Shown piece after piece: positions 33,849 through 35,124 of a DNA stretch of 35,124 bases. The translations under genes were made by a program, and so were the position numbers. Every line of letters begins with the position of its first letter. The first letter of the stretch is position 1. Source of the DNA: CAYRFQ01 sp964423615 (GTDB lineage: Bacteria; Planctomycetota; Planctomycetia; Gemmatales; Gemmataceae). Below the pieces are notes generated by a model. The model did no database searches and was not told the DNA's origin. It saw only the letters and a program-made list of their open reading frames with translations. The DNA lies in contig CAYRFQ010000083.1 of NCBI GenBank assembly GCA_964423615.1, forward strand, positions 1 to 35,124, in the 5' to 3' direction.

Positions 33849-34758
33849 ACAACTGCATTTGGCCTTGGACCCCCTTGGGATCGATTTCGAAATCGTCTTT
33901 GTCGACGACGGCAGCACCGACAACTCCTACGAAGTCCTCGAGACGCTCGCCGTGGCGGATCCTTCCGTCACGAGGGTCGTACGGTTGCGACGGAACTTTG
34001 GACAGTCCGCCGCCATGAAAGCCGGCATCGATTTTGCCATCGGCCAGGTCATCGTCACGATGGATGGCGACCTGCAAAACGATCCTGGCGACATTCCCAT
34101 GTTGTTGGCCAAACTCGACGAAGGTTACGACGCCGTCTTTGGTCGTCGCGCCAAACGAAAAGACAACATTTTCCGGACGCTACCCAGCCGGATGGCCAAC
34201 TGGTTGATTCGGAAAGTCACGGGCGTCCAGATCAAGGACATGGGATGCACCCTGCGGGCGATGCGAGACGACCTCGCCAAGGAACTCCCGCTCTATGGTG
34301 AGATGCACCGATTCATCCCTGTCCTCGTCGAACACTATGGCGCTCGCATCGTCCAAATGGACGTGAACCACTCCCCAAGAACGGCCGGGAAAACGAAATA
34401 TAACATGAGCCGGACGTTCCGCGTCTTGCTCGACCTGGTCACCGTCAAGTTCATGTCCAACTATTTGACACGACCCATGCACATGATGGGTTGGCTCGGA
34501 ATCATGTCGATGTTCCTCGGACTCGTCAGTCTCGTCGCCACAGTCTGTATGCGTGTGGTCTGGAACGAAGACATGACCGGGAACCCACTGTTGCTCTTGA
34601 GCGCGCTGTTGGCCATCGTGGGCGTTCAATTCATCTCCCTCGGACTCATCGGCGAAGTGCTCACCCGAACTTACTTCGAGAGTCAGGGCAAAACCGCTTA
34701 CACAGTCCTGAATACCGTGAATCTGGACATACCAATTCCACGCCGAAGAGCGGCGTAG
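33787..34758 (+). CDS. GT2 glycosyltransferase, polyprenyl-phosphate sugar transferase type
   Basis: A 323-residue GT-A enzyme resembling dolichol-phosphate mannosyltransferase and GtrB/ArnC. Key residues: VSVVIPIKDE (3-12), DDGSTD (40-45), FGQSAAMKAG (71-80), the metal-binding DGD at 93-95 in TMDGDLQNDP, and the acceptor block DMGCTLRAMR (151-160). Two membrane helices follow (about 233-257 and 267-291). Such enzymes move a sugar from a nucleotide to a lipid phosphate on the cytoplasmic face. The start at 33787 has AGAGGAAG ahead and begins inside the previous gene (62-base overlap); an earlier in-frame ATG would add 40 unrelated residues. With the flippase-like and phosphatase neighbours it suggests a lipid-linked sugar pathway for the envelope. 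Confidence 0.93.
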   Translation: MDVSVVIPIKDERDNIRPLHEQLHLALDPLGIDFEIVFVDDGSTDNSYEVLETLAVADPSVTRVVRLRRNFGQSAAMKAGIDFAIGQVIVTMDGDLQNDPGDIPMLLAKLDEGYDAVFGRRAKRKDNIFRTLPSRMANWLIRKVTGVQIKDMGCTLRAMRDDLAKELPLYGEMHRFIPVLVEHYGARIVQMDVNHSPRTAGKTKYNMSRTFRVLLDLVTVKFMSNYLTRPMHMMGWLGIMSMFLGLVSLVATVCMRVVWNEDMTGNPLLLLSALLAIVGVQFISLGLIGEVLTRTYFESQGKTAYTVLNTVNLDIPIPRRRAA

Positions 34759-34797
34759 TTGAAACGTTACGCCCCTCGACGTAGAAACACAGAATTT

Positions 34798-34859
34798 AGA
34801 GCGGTTCACGCTCGTATTGGGTACAGGTTTTTCGTTTTCAAAGTCCTTCTCCCCCGGGG
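34798..34859 (+). repeat. Truncated copy of the terminal-inverted-repeat element
   Basis: Begins AGAGCGGTTCAC and follows the left half of the element at 28893 closely (ATTGGG-ACAGGTTT, GTTTTCAAA-TCCTTCTCCCC) until about 34859. There it stops at the palindromic repeat cluster. The right half and right terminal repeat are missing, as if the repeat cluster had inserted into or replaced them. Confidence 0.75.
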
Positions 34860-35124
34860 TAGTCGGCTAAACAAGTGTCGAGTTTTCGATTCTCAGCCCC
34901 AGAGGGGCGATAGATCTCAGCCGTGGGTGGGAACCCACCGAACTCTTGGTTAGTCGGATAAACAAGTATCGTGTTGTCGATTCTCAGCCCCGAAGGGGCG
35001 AGAGATCCTAGCCGTGGGTGGGAACCCACCGAACTCTTGGGGATTCGGCTAAACAAGTATCGTGTTGTTGATTTTCAGCCCCGAAGGGGCGATAGATCCT
35101 AGCCGTGGGTGTGAACCCACGGAA
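34860..35124 (-). repeat. Three tandem copies of the 91-bp palindromic intergenic repeat (right cluster)
   Basis: Units end with AACTCTTGG at 34941 and 35032 (period 91), and a third runs into the window edge. Each carries GGCTAAACAAGT or a variant of it, a CAGCCCCGAAGGGGC hairpin and CCGTGGGTGGGAACCCACC. This is the reverse orientation of the cluster at 794-967. In the first two units the second palindrome is imperfect, while the unit at the edge ends CCGTGGGTGTGAACCCACGG. Confidence 0.85.

Overview
The window looks like chromosome from a planctomycete (Planctomycetota). The main support is an 802-residue protein joining a PSCyt1-type cytochrome to DUF1549 and DUF1553 domains. A probable DUF6288 protein, a FeoA-FeoA-FeoB set and many solo genes for exported proteins of unknown role, separated by palindromic repeats, fit the same phylum. 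No rRNA, tRNA, CRISPR array or intact insertion sequence was seen. I could not fix the genus.

Layout. Bases 1-737 hold two truncated genes placed head to head: a phage HK97-type portal fragment (minus, running off the left edge) and the C-terminal part of a subtilisin-like peptidase (plus). Then come palindromic repeats, an exported TPR protein (969-2636, minus), a 1.1-kb repeat-rich gap, a CehA/McbA-like protein (3712-5256), a secreted S9 peptidase (5393-7543, minus), EgtB (7921-9228), a DUF427 protein, a DUF4139 coiled-coil protein, a PDZ/toroid protein, a second TPR protein interrupted by a 100-N assembly gap inside a 15-bp tandem repeat (13652-15599), a thioredoxin-like protein, a CE15 glucuronoyl esterase (minus), a HEAT-like protein and the cytochrome/DUF1549/DUF1553 protein.

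The second half holds three recognisable functional groups. First, ferrous iron uptake (feoA-feoA-feoB, 21646-24486), with a ferric-reductase-like membrane protein converging on it. Second, molybdenum cofactor synthesis (moaE-moaA, overlapping by four bases) behind a zinc-ribbon membrane protein. Third, a likely envelope operon at 31685-34758: a membrane-anchored tyrosine-phosphatase-fold protein, a flippase-like protein of the LPG-synthase membrane family, and a polyprenyl-phosphate glycosyltransferase. Its combined job is inferred, not known.

Repeats are the most unusual content. A roughly 415-bp element occurs twice in inverted orientation, 27 kb apart (3045-3458 and 30711-31127). Each copy lies in a gap of about 1.1 kb between divergently transcribed genes and carries a six-unit array of two alternating 11-bp words. 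Clusters of a 91-92-bp palindromic repeat bracket the window in opposite orientations. A separate small element of about 160 bp with 9-bp terminal inverted repeats occurs intact at 28893-29052 and truncated at 34798-34859. These mobile-looking intergenic families, rather than a recognisable defence or biosynthetic system, are the best candidates here for something undescribed.
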